NCBI GenBank assembly: GCA_900470445.1
Contig: UCAU01000042.1
Location: 1 to 64,000 of the forward strand
Length of the DNA stretch: 64,000 nucleotides
Source of the DNA: Hyphomicrobiales bacterium
Lineage (GTDB): Bacteria > Pseudomonadota > Alphaproteobacteria > Rhizobiales > Devosiaceae
Direction: 5' to 3'
The first letter of the stretch is position 1. Every line of letters begins with the position of its first letter. Below the pieces are notes generated by a model. It was not told where the DNA came from, did not search any database, and saw only the letters and a list, made by a program, of their open reading frames with translations. Positions 56,622 to 64,000 of the stretch are shown here, piece by piece. A program made the translations under genes and the position numbers.

Positions 56622-57305
56622 CTAGATAAAGAGGCTGGCGTTTCGGGTTTCCAGGTCGGGCAGATCATCGAGGATACTGCCCAGATGCTCGGCCATGGCG
56701 CGTTGGGCGCCTTCGACATCGTGTCCATCGATGGCGGCCATGATGTCCTGGTGTTCGCGCACGCGGCGCACCATGTCCGCCTCACTCTGCAGCGTCATGT
56801 TGCAGACCCGGTCCATATGCGTCTTCATATCGGCAATGGCGATCCAGGCGATGCCGACTCCGGCTCCCTGTGCAATGGCAAAATGAAACGCCTCGTCATG
56901 CTCGCGGAAGCCGGCATGGTCTAGCTTGGCCGCCGCTTCTTCCTGTTTGAGCAACAGGCTGGCGATGCGTTTGCGCTGCCAGGCGTCAAAGCTCTGCGCC
57001 GCCTTGGCGACCACGGCGAGTTCCACCGCCTGCCGGACGAACAGCGCCTCGGTCATTTCCTTGGCCGAGATGCGCGCCACGACCGTGCCGCGATGCGGGC
57101 GGATTTCGATCAATCGTGAATTGGCCAGGCGGATCAGCGCCTCGCGCACCGGCTGCCGCGACACGCCGAGCCGAGTGGCAATATCCTGTTCGCTGAGGCG
57201 CGACCCCGGCAATAGCTCCAGCTCGATGATCGCGCGCCGCAGATCTTTTTCGATCGAGGCAGCGGCACTTTCACCGCTCTCAGCCACCTGCATTTCAAGA
57301 GTCAT
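56622..57305 (-). CDS. FadR-subfamily GntR regulator
   Basis: 227 residues from the ATG at 57305 (MTLEMQVAESGESAAASIEK); an ATG 7 codons earlier is an alternative. The winged helix is LRRAIIELELLPGSRLSEQD and IATRLGVSRQPVREALIRLA, with IEIRPHRGTVVARISAKEMT following. The C-terminal FCD all-helical domain (about 90-225) has REHDEAFHFAIAQG and HMDRVCNMT metal-ligand-type residues. It lies between two sugar-related operons and diverges from the aldehyde dehydrogenase gene, so it probably controls that operon. Confidence 0.9.
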   Translation of the reverse strand: MTLEMQVAESGESAAASIEKDLRRAIIELELLPGSRLSEQDIATRLGVSRQPVREALIRLANSRLIEIRPHRGTVVARISAKEMTEALFVRQAVELAVVAKAAQSFDAWQRKRIASLLLKQEEAAAKLDHAGFREHDEAFHFAIAQGAGVGIAWIAIADMKTHMDRVCNMTLQSEADMVRRVREHQDIMAAIDGHDVEGAQRAMAEHLGSILDDLPDLETRNASLFI

Positions 57306-57325
57306 ATTACATCTCGCCCACGCCA

Positions 57326-57372
57326 TTGACAGCTTGCGTCAATGCGCCATACGGTACCATACAATTCCATAC
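57326..57372 (+). promoter_or_regulatory. Promoter/operator of the aldehyde dehydrogenase operon
   Basis: A perfect TTGACA at 57326-57331. Three direct CCATAC repeats at 57347, 57357 and 57367 are spaced exactly 10 bases, i.e. on one DNA face, and the last is followed by GTAT to give CATAC-AGGAC-GTAT. This is the likely binding site of the neighbouring GntR regulator. Confidence 0.5.
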
Positions 57373-57423
57373 AGGACGTATAGAAACGTCCGAAACTATT
57401 CGAGGAGGTGGGTTCAGCCCGCC

Positions 57424-58965
57424 ATGGCGATATCCATGCAGTCACGCTTTCAGGACAATTTCGTCGCGCCGAACCTTAGTGATCCGCGGCTGGCGAGTAA
57501 ACGCGCCTATCGCATGCTGATCGATGGCCGGTCGGTCGACGCGCAGTCGGGCGAAACCATCACCCGCGAAAGCCCCGGCCATCGCGGCAAGGCCGTTGGC
57601 GAATGGCCGGCGGGCGGCGCAGCCGACGCCGGACTTGCCATCACTGCGGCCCGGCGCGCCTTCGACACCGGTGCCTGGCCGCGGATGAGTGGCGCGGAGC
57701 GCTCGACAATCCTGCATGCCGTTGCCACCAAAATCCTCGAACATGTCGACGAACTCGGCCTGATCGAATGCCTTGAAACCGGCAAGCCCCTGGAACAGGC
57801 CAAGGGGGAGATCGGCTATTGCGCTGACCTGTGGAACTATGCCGCCGGCCAGTCGCGCGGGCTCGAAGGCTCCACCCACAATGCCATTGGCGAATCCCGC
57901 CTTGGCCTGGTGTTGCGGGAGCCGGCGGGCGTTGTCGGCATTATCACGCCGTGGAATTTCCCCTTCATCATCGTCTCCGAACGTGTGCCGTGGGCGCTGG
58001 GCGCGGGTTGCACCGTCGTGGTCAAGCCGAGCGAATTCACCTCCGGCACCACTATCCGTCTCGCCGAGCTGGCTATTGAGGCGGGCCTGCCGCCCGGTGT
58101 GTTCAACGTCATCACCGGGTATGGTCCTGCCGTGGGGCAAGTGCTGGCCGAAGATCCGCGGGTCGACGTGTTGGCCTTTACCGGCTCGGTTCGTGTCGGC
58201 ACCACACTCGCCGGTCTGGCGGCGGCGGGGGTCAAGCGGGTGGGCCTGGAACTGGGCGGCAAGGGGCCGCAAATCGTCTTTGCCGATGCCGATCTGGACG
58301 CTGCCGCCGATGGCATTGCCTATGGCGTTTATCACAATGCCGGCCAGTGCTGCATTTCCGGCAGCCGGCTGCTTGTCGAGAATTCAATCCGCCAGCCATT
58401 GCTCGAGCGAGTGCTCGAACTCTCGCGCAAACTGCCGTTTGGCGATCCGCTCGGGGCCGGCACGCGCTTTGGCGCCATGGTCAGCCGCAACCATCTCGAA
58501 AAGGTGGCGAGCTATGTGGCCGCTGGCGTCAATGAAGGCGCCGAATTGCTGCTGGGTGGCGACATGGTCGATGCTAAATCGGGCAATTTTTTTGCCCCGA
58601 CGGTTTTCGACAAGGTGCGCCCCGACATGGCCATCGCCCAGGAGGAAATCTTCGGGCCGGTGCTCGCCACCATTGGTTTCGACACGCCCGAGCAAGCGGT
58701 CGCCCTTGCCAATGGTACGCCATTTGGCCTGTCGGCCAGCGTTTGGTCGCGCGATCTCGAAAACGCCATTCAGACCACGCGCAAGCTGCGGGCCGGACGG
58801 TGCTGGATCAATTCGGTGATCGACGGCACGCCCGAGCTGCCCATTGGCGGCTACAAAAAAAGCGGCACCGGCCGCGAGCTCGGGCGCTTCGGTTTTGACG
58901 AATATTCCCAGTTCAAGGGTCTGCACATGACGCTTGGGCGAGGCCAACCCTGGTTCCAGCATTGA
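57424..58965 (+). CDS. NAD(P)-dependent aldehyde dehydrogenase
   Basis: 513 residues from the ATG at 57424 (MAISMQSRFQDNFVAPNLSD). Catalytic Asn178 in ITPWNFPFI, Glu276 in VGLELGGKGPQ and Cys310 in NAGQCCISGSR; a Gly motif FTGSVRVGTT for the cofactor lies between them. EEIFGPVLATIGFDTPEQAV and GGYKKSGTGRELGRFG are also conserved. Oxidises an aldehyde to an acid. Its presence before a ribose-type importer suggests oxidation of a sugar or polyol aldehyde. The ATG at 57436 is an alternative start. Confidence 0.92.
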   Translation: MAISMQSRFQDNFVAPNLSDPRLASKRAYRMLIDGRSVDAQSGETITRESPGHRGKAVGEWPAGGAADAGLAITAARRAFDTGAWPRMSGAERSTILHAVATKILEHVDELGLIECLETGKPLEQAKGEIGYCADLWNYAAGQSRGLEGSTHNAIGESRLGLVLREPAGVVGIITPWNFPFIIVSERVPWALGAGCTVVVKPSEFTSGTTIRLAELAIEAGLPPGVFNVITGYGPAVGQVLAEDPRVDVLAFTGSVRVGTTLAGLAAAGVKRVGLELGGKGPQIVFADADLDAAADGIAYGVYHNAGQCCISGSRLLVENSIRQPLLERVLELSRKLPFGDPLGAGTRFGAMVSRNHLEKVASYVAAGVNEGAELLLGGDMVDAKSGNFFAPTVFDKVRPDMAIAQEEIFGPVLATIGFDTPEQAVALANGTPFGLSASVWSRDLENAIQTTRKLRAGRCWINSVIDGTPELPIGGYKKSGTGRELGRFGFDEYSQFKGLHMTLGRGQPWFQH

Positions 58966-59078
58966 GGAAGAGCTGAAGCCGGGAGACACGCATTCGGGCG
59001 GCGCGATCTTGGTCGGAGAGCGCCGTTCGGAACGGGACCTGAGGAGGACCCGTCACAGATCCAAGGGAGGATTAAGCG

Positions 59079-60035
59079 ATGAATTTGACCAAGTCGAAAG
59101 CCGCTTTGCTGGCTGGCTGCGCCCTGTTCGCCACCATCGGTGGCGCCGCGGCCCAGGATGATCCGGTCAAGGCAACCATGATCATCTATCTCGATCCCAG
59201 CGTGCAGTTCTTCAACCCGGTGGTGAAGGGCGCCCAGGACGCTGCGGCCGCCTTTAATGTCGATCTGGATGTGCAATATGCCAATAATGATCCGGTCCGC
59301 CAGAACGACCTGATCGAGAGCGCGGTGGCCACCGGTGTCGATGGCATCGCTGTCGCCATTTCAAGCTCCGACGCCTTTGACGACAGCATCTGCGCCGCCG
59401 TCGAGGCCGGCATCGTGGTCATCGGCTTCAACAATGACGATCTCGAAGGCGCGGACGGCAATTGCCGCCAGGCCTATGTCGGCATGGATGAATTTGCCTC
59501 GGGGTATGAACTGGGCAATCGCATGATCGAAGCCTTCGATCTCAAGGAAGGCGATGTGGTGTTCAATCCGCGCGAAATTCCCGAGGCCAGCTTTGCGGTG
59601 GCTCGGGGCGGCGGCATCGAGAAGGCCATGAGCGAGCATGGCATCACGGTAGAAACTGTGCGCGCCGGCCTCGATCCGGCCGAGGCGCAGAACATCATGG
59701 CCCAGGCGTTGATCGCCAATCCGGATATCAAGGCGGTGTTCGGCACCGGCTCGGTCACCTCCACCGTTGGGGCTGGCGCCATCAAGGATGCCGGTGTCGA
59801 CGTGCCATTCGGCGGCTTCGACCTTGCGGTCGAAATCGTCAATGCAGTGGAATCCGGCGCCATGTTCGCCACCATGGACCAGCAGCCCTATTTGCAGGGC
59901 TATTATCCGATCGCCCAGATCGCCATGGCCGCCCGCTATGGGCTGACCCCGACCGATGTCGATACCGGCCAGGGTGCCTTCCTCAATCAGGAACGCATCG
60001 GCGTCGTGAAGCCCTTTATCGGCACTTATCGCTGA
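59079..60035 (+). CDS. Ribose-type ABC transporter substrate-binding protein
   Basis: 318 residues. Signal peptide KSKAALLAGCALFATIGGAA with cleavage near AAAQDD (about residue 26). The mature part is the periplasmic-binding type 1 fold: FFNPVVKGAQDAAAAFNVDL, LIESAVATGVDGIAVAISSS, VIGFNNDDLEGADGNCRQAY and TMDQQPYLQGYYPIAQIAMA. Binds a monosaccharide or polyol in the periplasm. Preceded by GGAGG and followed by a hairpin. Confidence 0.92.
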   Translation: MNLTKSKAALLAGCALFATIGGAAAQDDPVKATMIIYLDPSVQFFNPVVKGAQDAAAAFNVDLDVQYANNDPVRQNDLIESAVATGVDGIAVAISSSDAFDDSICAAVEAGIVVIGFNNDDLEGADGNCRQAYVGMDEFASGYELGNRMIEAFDLKEGDVVFNPREIPEASFAVARGGGIEKAMSEHGITVETVRAGLDPAEAQNIMAQALIANPDIKAVFGTGSVTSTVGAGAIKDAGVDVPFGGFDLAVEIVNAVESGAMFATMDQQPYLQGYYPIAQIAMAARYGLTPTDVDTGQGAFLNQERIGVVKPFIGTYR

Positions 60036-60041
60036 TCGACC

Positions 60042-60065
60042 GGCCCCGGCTTTCGGGCTGGGGCC
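60042..60065. terminator. Intercistronic hairpin after the ribose-type binding-protein gene
   Basis: GGCCCCGGC (60042-60050) pairs with GGGCTGGGGCC (ending 60065) over nine pairs including one G-U, loop TTTCGG, followed by AATCCCTTTT. Probably attenuates expression of the downstream permease. Confidence 0.5.
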
Positions 60066-60086
60066 AATCCCTTTTCACAACCGGAT

Positions 60087-61112
60087 ATGACCGTGACCGA
60101 GATGATCGATCATCGTGCCGCCTGGCCCAGGCGAACGGCTACCCAGAACCTGCATGCGCTGCTCACCATGCCGGCAGGCGCCATCCTGCTGGTCTTCGTT
60201 GCCGTGCAAATCGGCTGCATCGCCGCCGGGCTGCTGTTTCCCGACGACTTCCGCTATCTCTCATCGGCCAATATGGGCATCATGATGCGCTCCGTGCCCG
60301 TGCTCGGGTGCCTGGCGCTGGGCGCCGGCGTGCTGATGATATCAGGCGAGTTCGACCTGTCGATCGGCTCGGTTTACACCTTCACCGCTATCGTCATGGC
60401 CATGCTGGTCGGTAGTGGCGTCGACGCCTTCCTCGCAGCGCCCGCGGGCCTACTTATCGGCGCCGCCATCGGCCTGCTCAATGGCGCGCTGACGCTGCGC
60501 TTCAACCTGCCCAGCTTCATCGTGACGCTGGGTGGCCTGTTGTTCTGGCGCGGCGCGGTGCTGCTGCTCAATGGCGCCGTGCAGGTGCGTTTCGATCCCA
60601 ATCCGGTGTTCAACGCGTTGTTTTCCGGCACGCTGCTCGGCATCAACGCGGCCTTCATCTGGTTTATCGGGCTGTGTCTCGTCTTCTGGGCCATGCTGCA
60701 CCGGCATCGCTTCGGCAACCATGTCTTTGCCACCGGCGGCAACCGCTCGGCCGCGACCGCCATCGGGGTCAATACCAATGCTATCAAGCTCATGGCCTTC
60801 GCCATTGCCGGCTTCATGGCGGCTTTTGCCGGAATTCTCGCCACGATGCGGGTCGGCTCCGTGCAGCCAGGCCAGGGCGCCGGGCTCGAACTGCAGGCCA
60901 TCGCGGCCTGCGTCATCGGCGGGCTGTCCTTGCGTGGCGGGCGCGGTTCGATCCTGGGAGTGTTTCTGGGCGTGATGCTGATTTTCACCATTACCGACGT
61001 GCTGCTGCTGATGCGGGCGCCCGGCTTTTATCTCGATATGTTCATCGCCACGCTGATCGTGGTGGCCTCGATCTTCAATCACGGGCTCGATCGCCGGGGA
61101 GCCGCCTCATGA
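60087..61112 (+). CDS. Ribose-type ABC transporter permease (RbsC/FrcC-like)
   Basis: 341 residues with about nine transmembrane helices. The family segment MISGEFDLSIGSVYTFTAIV (residues about 87-106) and GNHVFATGGNRSAATAIGVN, then VQPGQGAGLELQAIAACVIG, are diagnostic of BPD-transporter type 2 permeases. A hydrophobic N-terminus without cleavage signal. It overlaps the ATPase start by 4 bases. Confidence 0.92.
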   Translation: MTVTEMIDHRAAWPRRTATQNLHALLTMPAGAILLVFVAVQIGCIAAGLLFPDDFRYLSSANMGIMMRSVPVLGCLALGAGVLMISGEFDLSIGSVYTFTAIVMAMLVGSGVDAFLAAPAGLLIGAAIGLLNGALTLRFNLPSFIVTLGGLLFWRGAVLLLNGAVQVRFDPNPVFNALFSGTLLGINAAFIWFIGLCLVFWAMLHRHRFGNHVFATGGNRSAATAIGVNTNAIKLMAFAIAGFMAAFAGILATMRVGSVQPGQGAGLELQAIAACVIGGLSLRGGRGSILGVFLGVMLIFTITDVLLLMRAPGFYLDMFIATLIVVASIFNHGLDRRGAAS

Positions 61113-61837
61113 GTCTCTTGGCCCTGCACAATATCAACAAGACCTTCGGGCCGCTCAAAGCCCTCACCGATCTCAGCTTCGAGGTCGGCCATAGCGAAGT
61201 GGTGGGGCTGCTCGGCGACAATGGCGCGGGCAAATCGACCACGGTCAACCTGCTCTCGGGTATCCACCGACCCAATTCCGGCTATATCTCGGTCGATGGC
61301 CAACGGCACGATTTCACCTGCCGCCGCGACAGTGCTGAGGCGGGCATCGAGACGATCTACCAGAACACTGCGCTGGTCGATTGCCTCTCCATTTCGCGCA
61401 ATATCTTTCTCGGCCGCGAACTGACCGACCGCTTCGGCTTCCTCGATCTCAGACAGATGCGCGAGATCGCCATGCAGGTGCTCGAAAGCGCGGTGCATAT
61501 TTCGGGGATCGACTCGCCGGACAAGCTGGTCGGCGACCTGTCCGGCGGGCAAAAACAAGCCGTCGCCATTGCCCGCGCCGTGTTCTTCAAGCGCCGGGTG
61601 CTGCTGCTGGATGAGCCGACTTCGGCGCTATCGGTGCGCGAAACCGAGGCGCTGCTGGGCCAGGTGCTCAAGCTCAAATCGGAGGGGGTATCGAGCGTCC
61701 TGGTTACGCATAATCTCTATCACGCCTACCAGGTCTGCGACCGCTTCGTGATCATGAGCCACGGCACCAAGGTGTTCGACGTGGCCAAGGCCGACACCAC
61801 GATTGAGGAGCTGACGCAGCACGTGGTGCTGACCTAG
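61109..61837 (+). CDS. Ribose-type ABC transporter ATPase, single-domain (FrcA-like)
   Basis: 242 residues from the ATG at 61109 (MSLLALHNINKTFGPLKALT), overlapping the permease stop. Walker A GDNGAGKSTT (around residue 36), signature DLSGGQKQAVAIARAVF and Walker B LLLDEPTSALSVRE. It has one nucleotide-binding domain where RbsA-type proteins have two; that is the FrcA type of Sinorhizobium fructose/mannose/ribose importers. Completes the importer with the preceding genes. Confidence 0.92.
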   Translation: MSLLALHNINKTFGPLKALTDLSFEVGHSEVVGLLGDNGAGKSTTVNLLSGIHRPNSGYISVDGQRHDFTCRRDSAEAGIETIYQNTALVDCLSISRNIFLGRELTDRFGFLDLRQMREIAMQVLESAVHISGIDSPDKLVGDLSGGQKQAVAIARAVFFKRRVLLLDEPTSALSVRETEALLGQVLKLKSEGVSSVLVTHNLYHAYQVCDRFVIMSHGTKVFDVAKADTTIEELTQHVVLT

Positions 61838-61860
61838 CTCCCCGTGCTTGGTCTTCCTGC

Positions 61861-62232
61861 CTAGAACAGCGGATTATTGTGCGCGCGGGTATCCGGCATC
61901 TGCATCATCGCGTCCCAGTGCTCGGCCAGTTTGCCGTTCTCGAGGCGATAGATGTCGATGAAGCGCCAATCCTTGCCGGCCATTTCATAGGGAGTGTGCA
62001 GCATGACGATATCACCATCGGCAAGCACGTGTCTGTATTCGAGCTTTTGTTTCGGCACCCCCTGCGAAATAAGCATTTGCAGGAGTTGCTTGACCCCTTC
62101 CGGGCCGTCAGGGGTCGTCGGATTGTGCTGGATAAAATCCTGGCTCATGTACTGGTCTACTGCTGACACATCCAGATCACCGAAAATGCGCTGATAGGCG
62201 GTCATGACGAGCTGTTTGTTGGCCTCGGTCAT
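61861..62232 (-). CDS. NTF2/SnoaL-like polyketide-cyclase-type protein
   Basis: 123 residues. MTEANKQLVMTAYQRIFGDL, DQYMSQDFIQHNPTTPDGPE and the later GDIVMLHTPYEMAGKDWRFI, then IYRLENGKLAEHWDAMMQMP are typical of the SnoaL-like cone fold. The acidic/His core could bind a small ligand; the real reaction is unknown. It is convergent to the transporter operon and lies beside a second NTF2-like gene. Confidence 0.82.
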   Translation of the reverse strand: MTEANKQLVMTAYQRIFGDLDVSAVDQYMSQDFIQHNPTTPDGPEGVKQLLQMLISQGVPKQKLEYRHVLADGDIVMLHTPYEMAGKDWRFIDIYRLENGKLAEHWDAMMQMPDTRAHNNPLF

Positions 62233-62304
62233 GGTGGAGCTCCTTGAACTTGGAAAGTGGTGGCAGGGACGCTTTTCGTCCCCTGCCCTCGATGTCGTGG
62301 CCTT

Positions 62305-62691
62305 TCAGCCCCAGAACGCGTCTTCCTGCTCGGGATTGGAGGAGAACAGCCAGACCTCAGCGATCTTGCCATCCACGATGCGCAACAGATCGATGCCGGC
62401 CTGGTCGAGCGTGGCGCCCTCGCGCTGGCCGGAGAACTCGATCTCAATGGCAACCAGGTCGCCATTGGCGACATAACGGTGTGCCTGGGTAATGGCGAAC
62501 GTGCCGCCAGACTTCTCCATCATGCCGCCCATCATGGCGCCGAATTCGGCAATGCCCTTCCTGGTGCCCGAAAACTGGTTCTTGCCAGGCTGGTGCCAGA
62601 CCACCTGGGGAGATAGCAGCGTGCCGAGCGTCGCCTGGTCATTGGTCTGGACGGCTTTGATGTAGCTCTTTGCGATATCGATGTTGGTCAT
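62305..62691 (-). CDS. NTF2/SnoaL-like protein, second copy type
   Basis: 128 residues from the ATG at 62691 (MTNIDIAKSYIKAVQTNDQA); longer open sequence upstream extends into the divergent promoter gap. Features TLLSPQVVWHQPGKNQFSGT, HRYVANGDLVAIEIEFSGQR and DLLRIVDGKIAEVWLFSSNP. Only moderately similar to the neighbour, so not a recent duplication. Divergent from an AraC regulator that may control it. Confidence 0.82.
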   Translation of the reverse strand: MTNIDIAKSYIKAVQTNDQATLGTLLSPQVVWHQPGKNQFSGTRKGIAEFGAMMGGMMEKSGGTFAITQAHRYVANGDLVAIEIEFSGQREGATLDQAGIDLLRIVDGKIAEVWLFSSNPEQEDAFWG

Positions 62692-62840
62692 TTGGTCTCT
62701 CATTTGCAGATGCTGGAACCTGCTGCGAAGTGATCCGCGGTTCATGAGAGTGGTAATAATGGGCGGCACGTCGTTCTGTCGTGGTTTATAGCCGCCGATA
62801 CGTGATACTTATCGGACATAATGGCTGTGGCGGAACACGG

Positions 62841-63722
62841 ATGACCAAAAGCCGAAAGCTGGATCAGCTCAATTACCGCCCGAGCGGGCGCGAACTGGAT
62901 GTCGAGATCTTCCATTTCTCGGATTTGCGGCGCCGGCTGAGTGTCGAGCAAATCCTGGCGCTGTATCACTATTCCTTTCACACCCTGATCTGCGTCACCG
63001 AAGGGACGGTGACCCAGATGGTGGACTTCCAGCAGGTCCCCTGCGCGGCCGGCTCCCTCCTCGTGCTGCGACCCGGGCAGATTCATAGTTTTGGCAGCGA
63101 TGAGGGCTGGGACGGGTGGATGGTGCTGTTCCGCGCCGAATTCCTGCCGTCGGAGACGCAGACCAATGCCGACCTGCTGCCGGTCCTCGGCCTGGATCGG
63201 CTACCCGATCATCTGTCCCTGTCCAAAGCCGATTTCGCTGCCGTGAACGAGGCGATCGCGTGCATGCAGCAGGACGCGGCGAGCGCCGCCCGGCCCAGTG
63301 ATCTGCACGCCCTGCTGCGCTACGAATTGTGTGCGCTGCTCCTGCGCCTTGCCATTCTGCAGGACCAGCATATGGGCGCCGAAGTCACCCGCAGTCCGGG
63401 CTTGCAGCGCTATGCCAGGTTTCGCCGGCTGGTCGAGCAGAACTATGCCGGCTGGCATCAGGTGTCGGCCTATGCGGCCGCGCTGGGCTGCACCGAGAAA
63501 AGCCTGACGCGCGCCGCGCTGGAGGCGACAGGACAAAGCGCCAAGAGCGTCATCGCCGCGCGTATCGCGCTTGAGGCCAAGCGGCTCCTGGTCCACACCG
63601 ACCGGCCCATCTACCTGATCGCCGAGGGTCTGGGCTTCGAGGAGGCTACCAATTTCGCCAAGTTCTTCAAACGCGAGGCGGAACTCACGCCGATTGCCTT
63701 TCGCCAGCGATACAAGACCTGA
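62841..63722 (+). CDS. AraC-family transcriptional regulator
   Basis: 293 residues from the ATG at 62841 (MTKSRKLDQLNYRPSGRELD). N-terminal cupin-like sensing domain (about 25-110, with SFHTLICVTEGTVTQMVDFQ and LLVLRPGQIHSFGSDEG). The C-terminal two helix-turn-helix motifs are SAYAAALGCTEKSLTRAALE and YLIAEGLGFEEATNFAKFFK, followed by RREAELTPIAFRQRYK-type ending. It diverges from the NTF2-like pair. Confidence 0.9.
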   Translation: MTKSRKLDQLNYRPSGRELDVEIFHFSDLRRRLSVEQILALYHYSFHTLICVTEGTVTQMVDFQQVPCAAGSLLVLRPGQIHSFGSDEGWDGWMVLFRAEFLPSETQTNADLLPVLGLDRLPDHLSLSKADFAAVNEAIACMQQDAASAARPSDLHALLRYELCALLLRLAILQDQHMGAEVTRSPGLQRYARFRRLVEQNYAGWHQVSAYAAALGCTEKSLTRAALEATGQSAKSVIAARIALEAKRLLVHTDRPIYLIAEGLGFEEATNFAKFFKREAELTPIAFRQRYKT

Positions 63723-63742
63723 CGGCAGTACTGCGCCGTCAG
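63719..63742. terminator. Hairpin between convergent AraC-family genes
   Basis: CTGACGGC (63719-63726) and GCCGTCAG (63735-63742) form an 8-base stem with an 8-base loop overlapping the stop codon of the regulator. No clear U-run on either strand. May act in both directions. Confidence 0.4.
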
Positions 63743-63772
63743 GATGGCGGCGCAGAAAACCACCTCAAGCGC

Positions 63773-64000
63773 CTAGGCTCGCACCAACCTTGTGCCCCGT
63801 AATGTCTCAGACGGCGTTTCGTGGAATTGGGCGCTGTAATATTTGGCGAAGCGGCCGAGGTGCCAGAAACGCCATTGCAGGGCAATTTCAGATACCGTGC
63901 GGCCGGTGCGCCCGGCCTGCAGCAGGTCACGGCGGGCGCCGTCCAGCCGCAATTGCTTGAGCCAGACACTGGCATTGATGCCCAGGGTGTTGCGCACCGT
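63773..64000 (-). CDS. AraC-family transcriptional regulator, 5' end beyond window
   Basis: The last 75 codons of a gene that continues past the right edge. The C-terminal AraC helix-turn-helix region is clear: LDGARRDLLQAGRTGRTVSE then IALQWRFWHLGRFAKYYSAQ and FHETPSETLRGTRLVRA. This is the type of AraC regulator whose DNA-binding domain ends in FWHLGRFA-YY. Sensor domain not visible. Confidence 0.85.
   Translation of the reverse strand, partial: TVRNTLGINASVWLKQLRLDGARRDLLQAGRTGRTVSEIALQWRFWHLGRFAKYYSAQFHETPSETLRGTRLVRA

Noticed and set aside
61861-62691. Tandem duplication of the two NTF2-like genes
   Set aside because: They share only the fold pattern; sequence similarity is too low for a recent duplication.
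1-64000. CRISPR array
   Set aside because: No regularly spaced direct repeats of 20-40 bases were found; the only periodic repeats are the short CCATAC elements near 57350.

Overview
The window is from a GC-rich alphaproteobacterium, most likely a Hyphomicrobiales (Rhizobiales) genus near Devosia. This is inferred from protein style: a DUF2312/GapR domain, GTA-like tail chaperones, FrcABC-like and BMP-family importers, and a D-carbamoylase. No rRNA or tRNA gene is visible to confirm it. About two thirds of the window (1 to about 41.7 kb) is an apparently intact HK97-like siphophage prophage whose left end lies outside the window. The remaining 22 kb is ordinary host chromosome devoted to nutrient uptake and catabolism.

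Prophage, from left to right. 1-3.9 kb is the distal end of the late region: a GH19 endolysin cut by the window edge, three small plus-strand genes of unknown role, a membrane O-acyltransferase and an SGNH esterase. 3.9-25.8 kb is one long minus-strand late operon. Read in transcription order it runs HNH nuclease, small and large terminase, portal, prohead protease, major capsid protein, head-tail connector genes, tail tube, tail chaperones, tape measure, tail-tip proteins and receptor-binding/fibre proteins. A plus-strand retropepsin-like protease gene and a free-standing HNH endonuclease gene interrupt it. 25.9-32.5 kb is a minus-strand early operon with Cro-like and LexA-type DNA-binding proteins, a GapR-ParB-like fusion, an MT-A70 methyltransferase, a DnaA-C-terminal-like protein and a DUF1376 protein. 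32.5-35.3 kb is the immunity region: divergent cro/repressor genes around three operator-like palindromes, a two-gene cassette behind the repressor, and a second operator cluster 2.6 kb away. 35.3-41.7 kb is a plus-strand early operon of tightly packed tiny genes ending in an excisionase-like gene and a tyrosine integrase.

Host part. 41.8-44.6 kb (minus strand) holds a D-threonine-aldolase/D-serine-dehydratase-like enzyme, an XRE-cupin regulator and an N-carbamoyl-D-amino-acid hydrolase. Diverging from it (44.8-50.2 kb) is a complete BMP-type ABC importer plus a TatD-like hydrolase, suggesting uptake and breakdown of N-carbamoyl or related D-amino compounds. 50.6-56.6 kb is a carbohydrate operon: an (alpha/alpha)6-type glycoside hydrolase, a Tat-exported binding protein, two permeases and an ATPase. 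A FadR-type GntR regulator diverges from an aldehyde dehydrogenase/ribose-type ABC operon (57.4-61.8 kb). The window closes with two NTF2-like proteins and two AraC-family regulators, the last cut by the window edge.

The most interesting parts are the lambda-like immunity region carrying an unrecognised two-gene cassette at the position lambda uses for rexAB, the GapR-ParB-like fusion, the phage retropepsin, and the AUA start implied for the tape-measure gene.
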